Shown here piece after piece: positions 9,887 to 19,101 of a DNA stretch of 64,000 bases. The DNA is from DATFVA01 sp963774455. Lineage in GTDB: Bacteria; Bacteroidota; Ignavibacteria; Ignavibacteriales; Ignavibacteriaceae. Location: positions 992,001 to 1,056,000 of the forward strand of contig CAVZFD010000005.1 in assembly GCA_963774455.1 (NCBI GenBank), read 5' to 3'. Position numbers and translations under genes: made by a program. A model generated the notes under the pieces. The model had not been told where the DNA came from. It saw only the letters and a program-made list of their open reading frames with translations, and did no database searches. Each line of letters opens with the position of its first letter. Positions within the stretch are counted from its first letter, which is position 1.

Positions 9887-10936
9887 CTAATTTCCGGTTA
9901 CATAGGGGTAACTTCGGATTTTGTTTGCGGTGAAAGCCTCAGTGTTAAGGCCTTCGGTACCAAGAAGAATATCATAGAACATATTATTGGCTCCGAAGAG
10001 AACTGAACTTGCATTATACCCAAGTACACGCAGATAGGCAACAGCAAATGCGCTAAGTTGACCGTCGGTTGAATAAAATGCAATCTTCCTGTCTGAGGGC
10101 AGGGTCTGAAGATTAGTGGTGCTGCTCAGATCTGATGAGGAAGGAGGGGGAGTATAAAGTACCGCTCCCGGCGGATGAGCAATACCCAGAATTAAATGTC
10201 TGTAGAGCAGTCCCATATTATAGCAGACTATATAGTACTGATCCATACGATCAGCAAGGTAAATGAAATCGATGGTTGCATCTCCTGCACTGCCGGTAAA
10301 AGTATCCGCATAATCAGTCTCCATAACGCTGCTTATCCGGTGCCTTACCTGATCCATTAGAGATCCGCCTATAAGATTGACTTCAGGCAAAGGCGTGTAA
10401 TCGGGTTTGGGGACGATTGTAAGATTGAAATTACTTAATATATCATTGTACTGATGCAGGGCATCAAGCCATTCACCTGAAAAATTATTGTTCCATGCAG
10501 CCATTCCGTAACTCATTGAAAATACATTACCGAATCCGTAAAGACGAAGCAGGCAGGTATAAAAAGAAGATGACTGACCGTTATTACTGATTATAATGAT
10601 CTTTGGATACTGTAATGTATTTAAGCTGTTCAGATAAGATATCAACTCTGAATGCTGCTTGTTAACCGCATTTTCTATGTGGCCTGCCGAATATTCTTCA
10701 GGCGACCTGATATCTATCAGTAGGTAAGTCTGTACGTTAATATATACCTCATCAACGTTTAACAGTGAAGGCATATCGCTTGTATTGATATAATCGCCGG
10801 TTTCTTCGAGGTAAAACAACAATTCACTGCTGTCATTTAACTGAAATTCAGGAGGAGTAGTTACATTATCCTTGAGGCAGCCCGAAAGCAATATTAAACA
10901 TAAACTGATGAATAAAATTTTAACTGTGCTTATCAT
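9887..10936 (-). CDS. Lipoprotein with two rhodanese-like domains lacking the catalytic cysteine
   Basis: A 349-residue lipoprotein with a lipobox ending LLSGC near residue 20. The first rhodanese-like domain has DIRSPEEYSAGHIENAV and a loop reading ISNNGQSS, where active rhodaneses carry Cys at the first loop position. The second, weaker domain has AHPPGAVLYTP and the loop YSTDGQLS, again with Ser. Both domains therefore look unable to form a persulfide and may be binding modules. It is the last gene of the unit with the TonB receptor and DUF4249 lipoprotein, overlapping the latter by 4 bp. This suggests an accessory role at the outer membrane, but the ligand is unknown. Confidence 0.8.
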   Translation of the reverse strand: MISTVKILFISLCLILLSGCLKDNVTTPPEFQLNDSSELLFYLEETGDYINTSDMPSLLNVDEVYINVQTYLLIDIRSPEEYSAGHIENAVNKQHSELISYLNSLNTLQYPKIIIISNNGQSSSFYTCLLRLYGFGNVFSMSYGMAAWNNNFSGEWLDALHQYNDILSNFNLTIVPKPDYTPLPEVNLIGGSLMDQVRHRISSVMETDYADTFTGSAGDATIDFIYLADRMDQYYIVCYNMGLLYRHLILGIAHPPGAVLYTPPPSSSDLSSTTNLQTLPSDRKIAFYSTDGQLSAFAVAYLRVLGYNASSVLFGANNMFYDILLGTEGLNTEAFTANKIRSYPYVTGN

Positions 10937-11724
10937 GGCTGTGATGCATACCCTTCCGCGACGCCGATAAATAAACCTATTGTGTGGTCACCGCTTACAT
11001 TCCATGCAACGGCTCCTCCACCGGCTGTGAAGGTATTGTTTATCTGGCTGCTGCCAGTTTTTGTAATAAAATATTCTCTATATACTTTGTCGAAGGCAAA
11101 GACCTTTATATAAACCCTGTCCCTGTAGGTTAAAGTATTATAGGGAGCCGGGATATCCATTGACCGCACAAGAACGTTCGCGGGGTATTGATCGGGAGTA
11201 ACAACTTCAAAAAAATCACCTGCCGTCATCAGCTCTCCTCCGGAAGAGATCAGCCATGCCGCAGCATAAGCTTCGCCGGCTTTAGCAGTTACTTCCGCCG
11301 AAAGATATTTGTTATCAACGTCAGTAATGTTTACGACCTCAGGAACTTCGGGAATAATGGTTCTACTGTAAATAGATTTTGTTCCAACTGCCGCGAAGAG
11401 TTCATACTGGTTGTGTACTTTAATGGTGATATCCTGCAGAGGTTTATAAAGTCCGTCTGCAAAATAATGAAGCGGGATAATCTTAACACCATTTTCAACC
11501 AAATACATAACGGCATCTTTAATCTCTGCTTTTTTGATGTCAAAGTCCTCTCCAAGAGGGAGCGTATGTGTTAGTGTTACTCCCTTAAATAGCTGGAAGG
11601 CTGTCAGCTGTGCATCGACTACAGTGTATTCGGTGTAAGGTAAATCGACCACAACATCGGTGCTGTTCTCGCAGGAGGACACCAGCAGCGCTAAAACAGA
11701 AAGCAGAATTAATTTACTAATCAT
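10933..11724 (-). CDS. DUF4249-type outer-membrane lipoprotein
   Basis: A 263-residue lipoprotein (lipobox LLVSSC, with the Cys near residue 18). The body is beta-rich, with YTVVDAQLTAF near the start and the pattern of DUF4249 proteins: an N-terminal carboxypeptidase-regulatory-like sandwich, then a transmembrane-receptor partner domain. DUF4249 genes typically follow a TonB-dependent receptor, as here, where it starts 1 bp after the receptor stop. It likely sits on the outer membrane and assists import or export through the receptor. The DUF assignment is by recognition of pattern and context, and no substrate can be inferred. Confidence 0.7.
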   Translation of the reverse strand: MISKLILLSVLALLVSSCENSTDVVVDLPYTEYTVVDAQLTAFQLFKGVTLTHTLPLGEDFDIKKAEIKDAVMYLVENGVKIIPLHYFADGLYKPLQDITIKVHNQYELFAAVGTKSIYSRTIIPEVPEVVNITDVDNKYLSAEVTAKAGEAYAAAWLISSGGELMTAGDFFEVVTPDQYPANVLVRSMDIPAPYNTLTYRDRVYIKVFAFDKVYREYFITKTGSSQINNTFTAGGGAVAWNVSGDHTIGLFIGVAEGYASQP

Positions 11725-11725
11725 A

Positions 11726-14041
11726 TTAAAATTCCAGCTTAATACCTACCATAGGGATTATAGGAAAAAGGCTCACTTGTTTTAATTTGGGCACATCATT
11801 TCCGGCGGCATTCTTTTCATAAGTGACATAACGTGCAAAAGCATTATTCCTGTTGTATACATTATAAATGTTCAGGAAAGCCTCCCAATTTAGTCCTGCC
11901 CAAATAAACTTATATGAAGTACTCAGGTCAAGTTTATGATAAGGGGGAAGCTGGTAACCATTTCTCTCAGTGTAATTATAATTGATCCCTGAAGATTCAT
12001 CAAGTCCGGTTCCGTTGAAAATATACTGTCCTATCGGAAGCGTGAAACCCTGCCCAGAAGCATAAACCCAGGAGGTTCCGAATGTCCAATGGTCATCAGG
12101 TTCATAGGTAAGCACAACTGATACATCGTGCCTGCGGTCATACCGGGGATAGAATATTTTCCCTGCATTAAGCTCATTAAACTTTTCCCTTGTCCATGAA
12201 AGAGTGTAGCCTATCCACCCGGCAAAGTCTCCGAGAGTTCTGTTAATAAAAAACTCAACTCCGTAAGCCTCACCCTCGCCGTGTACAAACTGGTCGTCGA
12301 TATTATTATTACGCGGATCAAGAGTAGGATCATTCCTGAATTCATATAGGTTTTTAAGACTTTTATAGTAACCTTCAATAGAGAAATAATACTCCGGCAG
12401 TGTATAATCAAATCCCCCAACATACTGAATTGATTTTCCCGGGGTGATATTTTTCGTTGAAGGGTACCAGAGATCAGTAGGGAGAGCTATATCATTTCTA
12501 ACAACAAGATGAAGAAATTGATGAGCAATGGCAAACGCTCCCTTTATCCTGAATTTTGAAAATGGTGAATAATCGGCCGAGACCCTGGGTTCAAAGCTCA
12601 GGTATTTCTGTTTGTCAAAATAATAGACTCTACCACCAATATTTGCAAAAAGATCTTTAGTTATATGAGATTCATTCTGGAGATATAATGATGCTTCGAG
12701 TGAATTAAGATCAAATCCTGCAAAAGGATCAGTTTCAATGATTGGATTATATACATCACTGTACAGCAGGTGATAATTATGAAAAGCAAGATCAAATCCC
12801 ACCTTCGATGTATTTTCTTCATTCCAATGAATCTCAACGTTTTGTTTTACGCCAAAATCTTTCAGATCGGATGAGGAATAGTAGTTGGACAGGGTGCCAG
12901 GTGTGAGACTATCATTTATCACCGATTTAAAATTATAATCGACATAACTGACGAGGCTGTTTGTAAATATTGAATTTGTATTAATCTGGATCCAATTCAG
13001 GCCTGCGGCAAAATTCCTCCAGGAAATGTCATAACTTGTATTTTCGGCTGCAGGGCTATAAATATTATCCTGGCTATACATACCACTAACGAACAACACG
13101 CTTTGTTCGCTTAAGTTACTGGTAACTTTTCCACTTAAATCATAAAAATTATAACGGGGTATTGTGGAGCTTTTATCAAAATTCTCCTGAAGTAAATCAT
13201 AGTACATTTTCCGGCCTGATATCATATAGGTAGCATCTTTGCCCAGGGGACCCTCAAAAGTAGCGTGTGAATTAACTGCCCCCAGGCTAATGATTCCTTT
13301 ATTTGATTCTTTTGTTCCTGAACGGAGTTTAACATCCAACACGCTTGACAGCCTTCCTCCATATTCTGCAGGGAAGGCTCCCTTAATAAGCTTTACATCT
13401 TTAATTGCATCGGAGTTAAATGTACTTGCAAAATTTCCAAGGTGCGAAGGGTTGTAAACAATGATACCGTCGACCATGGTAAGTGTCTGATCGGGAGACC
13501 CGCCCCGTACGTATAGTCCGTTTGAAATTTCTGAAACAGTTGCTACGCCAGGAAGCATCTGCAGTGCCCGGAAGAGATCGATTTCACCGCTTAGGGAGGG
13601 AAGTTTTTTCAACAAATCGGGTGATATATCTACTGTGCTTATTTCAAGTGTCTTCTTCTTTTCTCCCCTAACTACTACTTCCTCAAGTTTAATGTTTTCC
13701 GGCTCCAGTACAATATTGAAACTAAACGTGGGTTTTGCATCATCGACATTTAGTTCACGTACAGCAGTTTTATATCCGATATATCTTGCGATCAGGAAGT
13801 AATCGCCGGGCTGAATATCGGGAATAACATAAAATCCGAATTGGTTTGTTACAGCACCGCTTAAGGGAGGATTATCAAAAGAAAGGGTGTCTTTATACAG
13901 GAGTATATTTGTTCTAATCAGAGCTTCACCTGTGGAGGCGTCGGTTATAAGTCCGGAAATCTTAATATCTTTATTCTGGCCTAGTCCTGAAGAGGAGATT
14001 AATATAAACAGAATAACGGTTATGGGAATGAAATTCTTCAC
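11726..14041 (-). CDS. TonB-dependent outer-membrane receptor with carboxypeptidase-regulatory-like N-terminal domain
   Basis: A 771-residue receptor. After a signal peptide (about 1-21) comes a carboxypeptidase-D-regulatory-like sandwich (ISGLITDASTGEALIRTNI). The plug domain follows with LPGVATVSEISNGLYVRGGSPDQ, DGIIVYNPSHLGNF and GAFPAEYGGRLSSVLDV, and then a C-terminal beta-barrel that ends in the aromatic-terminated strand VGIKLEF. This is the layout of SusC-like and FecA-like receptors of Bacteroidota. It heads the unit receptor, DUF4249 lipoprotein, double-rhodanese lipoprotein. No SusD-like partner is present, so a sugar substrate is not indicated. Confidence 0.9.
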   Translation of the reverse strand: MKNFIPITVILFILISSSGLGQNKDIKISGLITDASTGEALIRTNILLYKDTLSFDNPPLSGAVTNQFGFYVIPDIQPGDYFLIARYIGYKTAVRELNVDDAKPTFSFNIVLEPENIKLEEVVVRGEKKKTLEISTVDISPDLLKKLPSLSGEIDLFRALQMLPGVATVSEISNGLYVRGGSPDQTLTMVDGIIVYNPSHLGNFASTFNSDAIKDVKLIKGAFPAEYGGRLSSVLDVKLRSGTKESNKGIISLGAVNSHATFEGPLGKDATYMISGRKMYYDLLQENFDKSSTIPRYNFYDLSGKVTSNLSEQSVLFVSGMYSQDNIYSPAAENTSYDISWRNFAAGLNWIQINTNSIFTNSLVSYVDYNFKSVINDSLTPGTLSNYYSSSDLKDFGVKQNVEIHWNEENTSKVGFDLAFHNYHLLYSDVYNPIIETDPFAGFDLNSLEASLYLQNESHITKDLFANIGGRVYYFDKQKYLSFEPRVSADYSPFSKFRIKGAFAIAHQFLHLVVRNDIALPTDLWYPSTKNITPGKSIQYVGGFDYTLPEYYFSIEGYYKSLKNLYEFRNDPTLDPRNNNIDDQFVHGEGEAYGVEFFINRTLGDFAGWIGYTLSWTREKFNELNAGKIFYPRYDRRHDVSVVLTYEPDDHWTFGTSWVYASGQGFTLPIGQYIFNGTGLDESSGINYNYTERNGYQLPPYHKLDLSTSYKFIWAGLNWEAFLNIYNVYNRNNAFARYVTYEKNAAGNDVPKLKQVSLFPIIPMVGIKLEF

Positions 14042-14546
14042 ACAGAACTTCCAATAATTATACTAAAATATAAAAGAATTAGGCTTTACTCAATATATTT
14101 TAAATAAATCATTCCCGGTGAAAATCAGCTGCGGTGGTGAATCTCCGGCAGTGTGCATCCTTGATTTCAATTATTTACATTCAGCAAGTAAAACAGGTGC
14201 CATTATATTCCTGGCTGGGCGACGCGGCAGCAGCCGAAACAGGCGGAATGGCTGCCTATCTGTTTATGCGGGGTCTGTTTACTATCGTTATATGGATTGC
14301 CGCATTAAAACATAACAACAATTTACGGCTGTATTTTTTACTCTGTTTATATTATTTTGGATCCCTGGCACCTGGTGATGCCACAAATAGTTAGGTTAAA
14401 AAAACATTTGCAGGCTGAGAATGTATATTCTGCGGACTCGCTGCGGTTTACAAGGCCCTCACACAGGTACTGAACGAAACCTACAGAAGAACAGTACTGC
14501 CATTTGGCCAAGAGTTCATTAAAAAATAAATTACAGGAGTAAATTG
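14042..14546. other. 505-bp intergenic region between divergent TonB operon and acs, no confident gene
   Basis: No gene is supported here. An open frame of 86 codons from GTG 14134 contains a hydrophobic stretch (MRGLFTIVIWIAAL) but has poor coding character and no recognised relative. Short hairpins are present, such as TGGCA/TGCCA around 14367-14383 and GGCAGC/GCTGCC around 14225-14254. The region must hold the promoters of the divergent receptor operon and acs, but no clear TTG-N20-TAnnTTTG match was found. An AGGAG at 14535-14539 serves acs. Confidence 0.5.
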
Positions 14547-16574
14547 ATGTCAACAAATATTAATGATGAAGTATCCGAATTCCAGATAGCGGTTCATTGG
14601 AAAGAAGAGGACTATTTTCCCCCGAAGAAAGAATTTACTCAACAGGCAAATGTGAAGGATAAAAAGATACTTGACAGATTCTCAATGGAAAATTTTCCCG
14701 ATTGTTACAAAGAATATGCGGATATGCTTGATTGGTACAAACCTTACGACAAAGTACTCGATTCAAGTAACCCGCCTTTTTTCAAATGGTTTACCGGGGG
14801 AAAAATCAACGCCTCTTATAATTGTATAGACAGGCATCTCGATAAATATAAAAACAAAACTGCCATTCATTTTGTCCCCGAACCCGAAGATGAAGAAATT
14901 CAGCATATAACATTTCAGGAACTTTATGTGAAGGTTAATGAATTTGCTGCGCTGCTGAAGGATTTCTGCGGCGTTAAACCAGGTGATACAGTAACCCTTC
15001 ATATGCCGATGATTCCCGAGATTGCAGTTGCAATGCTGGCATGTGCACGTATCGGTGCTATTCACTCCCAGGTGTTTTCAGGTTTTTCCGGAAAAGCCTG
15101 CGGTGAAAGAGCTGCAGATGCAAAGAGTAAAGTGCTCATCACTGCTGATTCTTATTACAGGGCGGGAACTTTGATCGATCATAAAGAAAAAGCGGACGTG
15201 GCATTCGAGGAGGCTTTAAAGGAGGGACAGAAAATAGAGAAGGTTCTTATCTTTGAACGCTACCCGGGCAAGTATTCTGCAAAAACACCCCTGGTAGAAG
15301 GACGCGATTTCCTTGTTAATGATCTGATAAAGAAATATTATCATCAGAAAGTTGAGCCGGAACAGCTTCCTTCAGAGGGTACTCTGTTTATTATGTACAC
15401 CTCAGGCTCCACAGGTAAACCCAAAGGCGCCCAGCATTCTATAGGCGGTTATATGTCGTATGTAACCGGAACATCAAAGTACATCCAGGATATCCATCCG
15501 GAAGACGTATACTGGTGTATGGCTGATATAGGGTGGATTACCGGTCATTCCTATATTATTTACGGTCCCCTTGCTCTGGCAGCATCTTCGGTAATATTCG
15601 AAGGGGTGCCTACTCATCCCGATGCAGGAAGACCGTGGCGTGTTGCTGAGGAACTTGATGTGAATATTTTCCATACTTCGCCGACAGCTATACGAGCACT
15701 TCGCCGTGTTGGTCCTGATGAACCTCTGAAATATAATTACCACTTCAAACATATGACTACAGTTGGTGAACCAATAGAACCTGAAGTCTGGCGATGGTAT
15801 TATAATACGGTTGGGAAAAAAGAAGCTGCTATCGTTGATACCTGGTGGCAGACCGAAACCGGAGGGTTCCTGTGTTCCACTATTCCGGGTGTTCACAATA
15901 TGAAACCCGGCAGTGCGGGACCAGGTGTACCGGGAATCTACCCGATCATTTTTGATGAAGAAGGAAAACCACTTCCGGCAGGAAGCGGCAAAGCCGGAAA
16001 TATCTGCATTCAGAATCCGTGGCCCGGCAGGATGCTTACAATCTGGGGCGATGACGACAGGTTCGTAAGACAATATTACCAAAGGTATAATAAGGATCCA
16101 AAAAGCAAGAAGTGGCAGGATTGGCCTTATTTTGCTGGTGATGGTGCTGTTGAAGCATCAGACGGCTACTTCAGAATTCTGGGAAGAATCGATGATGTTA
16201 TCAATGTTGCGGGACATCGACTCGGTACAAAGGAACTGGAATCTGCAGCACTTATGTGCGAGGAGGTTGGCGAGGCTGCTGTTGTTCCCGTTGCTGATCC
16301 CATTAAAGGAAAGATTCCTCATATATTCGTTTCCTTAAAGCCCGGGATCCAGCCTAGTCCTGAAATAGAAAAGAAGATCTCCGCTACGCTTGCAAGTGAA
16401 ATAGGTCCTATTGCAAAACCAGGTAAGGTATGGATTGTTTCAGATATGCCTAAGACAAGATCGGGCAAAATAATGCGCCGTATCCTTTCGGCAATCGCGA
16501 ACAAGCAGGACACTGGTGATATTACCACTCTTGCTAATCCCCAGGTTGTTGAGGAAATAAAGAATATGTCCTGA
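14547..16574 (+). CDS. acs: Acetyl-CoA synthetase (AMP-forming)
   Basis: Activates acetate with ATP and CoA to acetyl-CoA via acetyl-AMP. The protein has 675 residues from ATG 14547, which lies 7 bases after GGAG; an in-frame TTG at 14544 is less likely. Motifs in order are the AMP-binding loop YTSGSTGKPKG (about 284-294), WWQTETGG (from 433, with the Trp that limits the acyl pocket to acetate), GRIDDVINVAGHRLGT, and PKTRSGKIMRR with the catalytic lysine at about 641. In other bacteria this lysine is acetylated to switch the enzyme off. The next genes encode a likely acetyltransferase and deacetylase, which supports such control here. Confidence 0.96.
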   Translation: MSTNINDEVSEFQIAVHWKEEDYFPPKKEFTQQANVKDKKILDRFSMENFPDCYKEYADMLDWYKPYDKVLDSSNPPFFKWFTGGKINASYNCIDRHLDKYKNKTAIHFVPEPEDEEIQHITFQELYVKVNEFAALLKDFCGVKPGDTVTLHMPMIPEIAVAMLACARIGAIHSQVFSGFSGKACGERAADAKSKVLITADSYYRAGTLIDHKEKADVAFEEALKEGQKIEKVLIFERYPGKYSAKTPLVEGRDFLVNDLIKKYYHQKVEPEQLPSEGTLFIMYTSGSTGKPKGAQHSIGGYMSYVTGTSKYIQDIHPEDVYWCMADIGWITGHSYIIYGPLALAASSVIFEGVPTHPDAGRPWRVAEELDVNIFHTSPTAIRALRRVGPDEPLKYNYHFKHMTTVGEPIEPEVWRWYYNTVGKKEAAIVDTWWQTETGGFLCSTIPGVHNMKPGSAGPGVPGIYPIIFDEEGKPLPAGSGKAGNICIQNPWPGRMLTIWGDDDRFVRQYYQRYNKDPKSKKWQDWPYFAGDGAVEASDGYFRILGRIDDVINVAGHRLGTKELESAALMCEEVGEAAVVPVADPIKGKIPHIFVSLKPGIQPSPEIEKKISATLASEIGPIAKPGKVWIVSDMPKTRSGKIMRRILSAIANKQDTGDITTLANPQVVEEIKNMS

Positions 16575-16585
16575 TTAAATTATAC

Positions 16586-16619
16586 GGAGGTTTCATAACT
16601 TGGAACCTCCATTTTTTTT
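16586..16619 (+). terminator. Rho-independent terminator after acs
   Basis: GGAGGTT (16586-16592) pairs with AACCTCC (16604-16610), with an 11-base loop, followed by A and eight T residues. It lies 11 bp past the acs stop. The genes downstream are therefore probably transcribed partly by read-through or from their own promoter. Confidence 0.85.
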
Positions 16620-16632
16620 ATATATTATTCCC

Positions 16633-16660
16633 TTGGTTAATAATGGGAAATAATAACCAA
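16633..16660. promoter_or_regulatory. Imperfect palindrome abutting the start codon of the GNAT-fusion gene
   Basis: TTGGTTAATAAT and AATAATAACCAA are inverted copies (10 of 12 positions) around a 4-base centre. The right arm ends on the first base of the ATG at 16660. It could be an operator, or an RNA hairpin that hides the start codon. AT-rich palindromes can also arise by chance. Confidence 0.3.
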
Positions 16661-19077
16661 TGTTCAGAATTATACCAGAAGGTCTCACCTACAAAGAACA
16701 CGTCTTACTTAAAAACGGACAAGGACTAATATTCAGACCTGCAGATCTCGGCGACATTCCTAAAGTTGAATCCTTTATGAAACGGGTATCACGCGAAAGC
16801 CTCAGGATGCGGTTTATGGCAGCCATCTCCCTTGTGTCAGCTGATGTAATCAAACAGCTTTGCAGCGGAGACTTTAAATCCAGCGGCTGTCTGCTTGCTA
16901 TTAACGGTGAGGATAAAGAATCTAAAGTTGTTGGCCTGGGAAATTATATTTCGGGAGGGAACAGTCATACTGCAGAGGTTGCTTTCCTTATAGAAGATGA
17001 TTACCAGGGGATAGGCATTGGTACACTGCTTCTTGAAAGACTGGCGGGACTGGCTGCTGCAAATGGATTTATTGAGTTCGAGGCTGAAGTTCTTCCTGAT
17101 AATCAGTCAATGATAAATGTGTTTAAGAGTTCGGGTTTTGAACGGCACCAGGTCTGGAGTTCGGATACGGTGCATATTGAATTTCCTGTAGGCAGCGCTG
17201 CGGCATTATGGGAGCTTGCAGGACTCCGTGAAAGAATTGCTGTTGCGAATTCACTTATTCCTCTTCTTCGACCTCAGGTTGTTGCTGTTATTGGTGCTTC
17301 AAGGGATCCTTCATCTATCGGCAACATTATTTTCAAGAATATGCTTTCCGCTCATTTTACAGGCGCAATCTATCCTGTTAATCCTAATTCAAATTCTGTC
17401 AATGGCATTAAGGCTTATTCATCTATCAGTGAAATTCCCGAAAAAGCCGATCTTGCGGTGATTGCAGTAAATGCTGAAAAAGTATACGATGTTGCACTGG
17501 AGGCTATTAAGGCAGGAACAAAAGGATTTGTTGTTGTCTCGGCCGGGTTTGCAGACGCTGGTGTTGAAGGACTTGAACGGCAAAAGAAACTTGCGGAACT
17601 GGTTAGAGCAAATGGTGTGCGACTCCTTGGTCCAAGTTGCCTGGGAGTAATGAACACCGATCCGGGAGTTAGACTTAATGCCAGTATGGCTCCAACTATA
17701 ATGCCGCCGGGACATACAGGATTCTTTTCACACTCTGCCGCATTAGGACTTGTAATCCTCGATTACGCACTCGAAAAAGGTGTGAGTTTTACTACGTTCG
17801 TCTCTGCCGGCAATCGTGCGGATGTTTCAGGTAATGATCTTCTTCAGTATTGGGAAGAGGATCCGAATACAAAGATGGCCATCCTTTACCTTGAAACTTT
17901 CGGCAACCCACGCAGGTTTGTAAGGATTGCAAGGAGGATGACAAACAAAAAGCCGATCCTTTGTATTAAGAGCGGCAAGAGCATCGCCGGCAGGAAAACA
18001 ACTGAATTGAAGAGCGGCGCCATAAGAGCGGGGGAAAGGGAAGTGGAAGCTTTGTTTCAACAGACCGGGATTATCCTGGCCCCGACTCTTGAGGATCTTT
18101 TTGATGTCGCTGTAGTGCTTGTACATCAGCCTCTGCCCAGAGGTAACCGGGTAAGCATAATTGCAAACTCCTCGGGAGTTGCAACTTTGTTTGCTGATGC
18201 CTGTGAGATAAATTATCTGAATGTCAGTGGTCCCGGTGTAATTGATCTCGGCGCTTTTACTTCACCCGATAAATATGAGGAAGCAGTTAAAAAAGCTTTA
18301 TCGAGCGATGATGTTGATGCACTTCTTGTCGGATTTGCCTGTGTAGGAAAATGTTCGACAAAACCTTTTGAAGCTGCAATAAGGAGAGGAGTGAAGTTCG
18401 CAGAGGAGAGGACAGGCATTCAGAAAACAGTTCTTCTTTGCATAATGGGAGCGGCAGGTACGATATCGATTGAAGATGAATCTGGAAACGGGAATAAACC
18501 AATACAATTCCCGGCATTCCGATTTCCCGAATCTGCGGTTAGCGCTCTCGGTCGCATCGCCAGGTATGTGGAGTACCGAAAAAAACCAGCCGGTAAGCTT
18601 GTCTGGTTCAAGGATATAAATGCCGGTGAAGCCAGGGCAATTGTACAGAAAGAACTGGAAAAAATACCTGATCAGCAGGTTGTAATAAATGTTGAAAAGG
18701 AAATTACTATAGCCTTATTGAAAAGTTTCGGAATAGAATCAGCTGCCACGCAGCCATGGGGAGCATCCGTAATAGGTGTGCGTGTAAAACCTGATCCATT
18801 ATTTGGTCCTCTGATCGAAGTGAATATCACCGATTCAAAATCGGTACTCCGTATAACCCCTCTCACTGATATTGATCTTGAAGAAACTTTGCAGGAGATG
18901 AACCTTCCGGAGAAGAAGGGGATCGGGGAACTCATAGGAAGGCTGTCGCAGATGATAGAGGAAATTCCGTGGCTCTGGGAATTTGAGGCTAAGGCTGCAG
19001 GCGTCCGCAGTCCTTTACTCATTGGCGAGGTTTTACTAAAGATTAAACCCGGCGGCGCAGTAAGACCGCCGTATTAA
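16660..19077 (+). CDS. Pat-like protein: N-terminal GNAT acetyltransferase fused to degenerate NDP-forming acyl-CoA synthetase
   Basis: An 805-residue fusion likely to acetylate protein lysines, with Acs as the obvious target. The GNAT domain (about 22-175) has the acetyl-CoA loop YQGIGIGTLLLERL (115-128). It is followed by a CoA-binding Rossmann domain (VVAVIGASRDPSSIG from 207) and succinyl-CoA-ligase-like domains. The place of the phosphorylated histidine (normally SHTGALAG) reads ELKSGAIRAG, with Lys451. The C-terminal ATP-grasp region runs from KSFGIES almost directly to DPLFGPLIEVN, omitting the ATP-binding lysine stretch. The synthetase part is thus probably a non-catalytic sensor, as known for Salmonella Pat, but with the GNAT at the other end. 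acuB and acuC follow. Confidence 0.85.
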   Translation: MFRIIPEGLTYKEHVLLKNGQGLIFRPADLGDIPKVESFMKRVSRESLRMRFMAAISLVSADVIKQLCSGDFKSSGCLLAINGEDKESKVVGLGNYISGGNSHTAEVAFLIEDDYQGIGIGTLLLERLAGLAAANGFIEFEAEVLPDNQSMINVFKSSGFERHQVWSSDTVHIEFPVGSAAALWELAGLRERIAVANSLIPLLRPQVVAVIGASRDPSSIGNIIFKNMLSAHFTGAIYPVNPNSNSVNGIKAYSSISEIPEKADLAVIAVNAEKVYDVALEAIKAGTKGFVVVSAGFADAGVEGLERQKKLAELVRANGVRLLGPSCLGVMNTDPGVRLNASMAPTIMPPGHTGFFSHSAALGLVILDYALEKGVSFTTFVSAGNRADVSGNDLLQYWEEDPNTKMAILYLETFGNPRRFVRIARRMTNKKPILCIKSGKSIAGRKTTELKSGAIRAGEREVEALFQQTGIILAPTLEDLFDVAVVLVHQPLPRGNRVSIIANSSGVATLFADACEINYLNVSGPGVIDLGAFTSPDKYEEAVKKALSSDDVDALLVGFACVGKCSTKPFEAAIRRGVKFAEERTGIQKTVLLCIMGAAGTISIEDESGNGNKPIQFPAFRFPESAVSALGRIARYVEYRKKPAGKLVWFKDINAGEARAIVQKELEKIPDQQVVINVEKEITIALLKSFGIESAATQPWGASVIGVRVKPDPLFGPLIEVNITDSKSVLRITPLTDIDLEETLQEMNLPEKKGIGELIGRLSQMIEEIPWLWEFEAKAAGVRSPLLIGEVLLKIKPGGAVRPPY

Positions 19078-19101
19078 AAGTTTAATATTGAGGGAATTGA
19101 A

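Noticed and set aside
14110..14270. Possible cobalamin riboswitch (CCGGTGAAAATC-like stretch)
   Set aside because: Only one short box-like piece is present. The rest of the conserved core and the B12 box are missing, and acs is not a usual cobalamin target.
14134..14394. Open frame of 86 codons with hydrophobic stretch
   Set aside because: GTG start, no ribosome binding site, unusual residue mix and no recognised family. Kept only as a note in the spacer entry.
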